From positions 1-56,338 of the forward strand of contig CACFLO010000007.1 in assembly GCA_902567135.1 (NCBI GenBank): 56,338 nucleotides of DNA, read 5' to 3'. The position numbers and the translations under genes were made by a program. The notes under the pieces are model-generated. The model searched no databases, had not been told where the DNA came from, and was given only the letters and a program-made list of their open reading frames with translations. This document shows, one piece after another, positions 55,710-56,338 of the stretch (the first letter of the stretch is position 1; the number at the start of each line of letters is the position of its first letter). This DNA comes from an uncultured Alphaproteobacteria bacterium (GTDB taxonomy: Bacteria; Pseudomonadota; Alphaproteobacteria; HIMB59; GCA-002718135).

Positions 55710-55981
55710 ATCATTTATGGCAGGCGCATAAATTGAGTCACCAAAATCAATAAAGCCAATTATTTTTTCTTTTTTTACAACAATATTATAATCATTTGGA
55801 TCACCATGTGTAACAGCATGTTTTAAATTTTTTAAATTTTTAAAAACAAACTTCTCATGCTCATCTATAGTTTTTTTAATTATATTTTTATTAACACCTT
55901 TAAATTAATAAATTTTTTAGTCCATCTTATATCAGAAGGATCCCATTCGAATTTTCTAATAGCTTGGCTTTTAATAAAGCT

Positions 55982-56338
55982 TTATAATTGATTAGATTGA
56001 AGGGCCAATAATTTACCTAAAGACTTTTCAGTATGGTTACTATTTTTTGATTTTGCATACATATGTCCATCTATGTAAGTAAGAATTCTAACAGCACATC
56101 TTCTTTCATTGCTATCTTTGTAAAATAAAATTTTTTTATGTAAAATTTCTGGATATATTTTTCTCAACTCAATGCTTAGTCTCAAATGATTTATTAATAA
56201 ATCTTGATACTCAAGCTGAACTAAAGATTCTTTTGGATTTGAAATTTTGACAACGTATTGTTTTGTACTCCCTCCTTTAATTAGTAAATTAATATCTCTT
56301 TCACTGTTAAGACGTGATAATTTAATGTTCTTTGACTT
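55982..56338 (-). CDS. APH-kinase N-terminal fragment (partial, runs off the window)
   Basis: The frame is open from the window edge to a TAA at 55982-55984. It reads 'STKQYVVKISNPKESLVQLEYQ' (kinase N-lobe with the phosphate-binding Lys), then CAVRILTYIDGHMYAKSK. After the TAA the same frame continues 'SFIKSQAIRKFEWDPSDIRW', as expected for APH, to a frameshift near 55900. So this is the N-terminal part of the broken fusion. Confidence 0.65.
   Translation of the reverse strand, partial: KSKNIKLSRLNSERDINLLIKGGSTKQYVVKISNPKESLVQLEYQDLLINHLRLSIELRKIYPEILHKKILFYKDSNERRCAVRILTYIDGHMYAKSKNSNHTEKSLGKLLALQSNQL

Larger units (their letters stand above)
53408..56338 (-). pseudogene. Decayed three-domain gene: APH kinase - M23 peptidase - class III aminotransferase
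   Basis: Read on the minus strand, the sequence encodes in order an aminoglycoside/choline-kinase-like domain, an M23 (LytM) domain and a class III aminotransferase, an architecture known as a fusion of roughly 1000 residues in Alphaproteobacteria. Three disruptions break it: an in-frame TAA at 55982-55984, a one-base frameshift between 55883 and 55904, and a frameshift in a run of ten A (54672-54681, one base over). Reading through restores GFIDFGDS...NDLAIS and then '[19 protein letters not shown]' without gaps. The 5' end runs beyond the window. Confidence 0.75.

Overview
The window is an AT-rich (very roughly 27 % G+C, judged by eye), tightly packed bacterial chromosome segment. Gene content and order point to a streamlined, probably marine alphaproteobacterium of the SAR11-like type. 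Pointers are the run mltB-rlpA-dacA-tmk-holB-metG-tatD-MBL hydrolase, the yajC-secD-secF cluster beside a DUF815 ATPase, BHMT-type methionine synthesis, EamA and LysE exporters, and many 1-14 bp gene overlaps. The exact clade is inference. I saw no prophage, insertion sequence, CRISPR array or recognisable defence system. Layout: 1-4.1 kb holds a SOUL haem-binding protein, a large glycoside-hydrolase-like gene split by a frameshift in an A tract, and three overlapping small lipoprotein genes, one of them frameshifted. 4.1-8.5 kb holds small enzymes (ABM-like, cupin, tautomerase), a zinc-ribbon protein, a four-voltage-sensor-arginine sodium-channel homologue with an altered selectivity filter, a YczE-like membrane protein, an EamA exporter and a Nudix hydrolase. 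8.5-12 kb is a MacAB-like efflux operon whose adaptor carries a Spy/CpxP-like insertion. 12-18.9 kb holds an ECHDC3-like hydratase and OsmC, an orphan tungstate-binding TupA, BHMT, a 2OG-Fe(II) oxygenase, a GFA protein, SelO and a GmhA-like isomerase. 
18.9-28.9 kb is one long minus-strand operon: cell-wall enzymes (mltB, rlpA, dacA), thymidylate kinase, the clamp-loader delta-prime subunit, methionyl-tRNA synthetase, tatD and an MBL hydrolase. A 3-hydroxyisobutyrate-dehydrogenase-like gene, an SMP-30 lactonase and a pterin dehydratase are appended downstream. 29-42.8 kb is DNA repair and replication: tRNA-Ser(TGA), mfd, sdhE, recG, tRNA-Lys(TTT), coaD, gyrA, ssb, uvrA and a superoxide dismutase. 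42.8-47.3 kb is protein export and folding: secF, secD, yajC, a DUF815 ATPase and a periplasmic FKBP-rhodanese fusion. 
47.3-56.3 kb is accessory: EamA transporters with a tandem remnant, acylphosphatase, two class III aminotransferases, two tandem paralogous small membrane proteins with a third tiny membrane ORF, an SRAP/HMCES repair protein coupled to a DUF4864 protein, and a LysE exporter. The right edge is a decayed three-domain gene (APH kinase - M23 peptidase - class III aminotransferase) broken by one stop and two frameshifts. 
The points most worth a second look are the sodium-channel filter, the MacA insertion, the FKBP-rhodanese protein with Ser at the catalytic Cys position, the tandem small membrane proteins, the lipoprotein triplet, and the repeated disruptions, several of them at homopolymers. 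I found no strong candidate for a wholly new multi-gene system.
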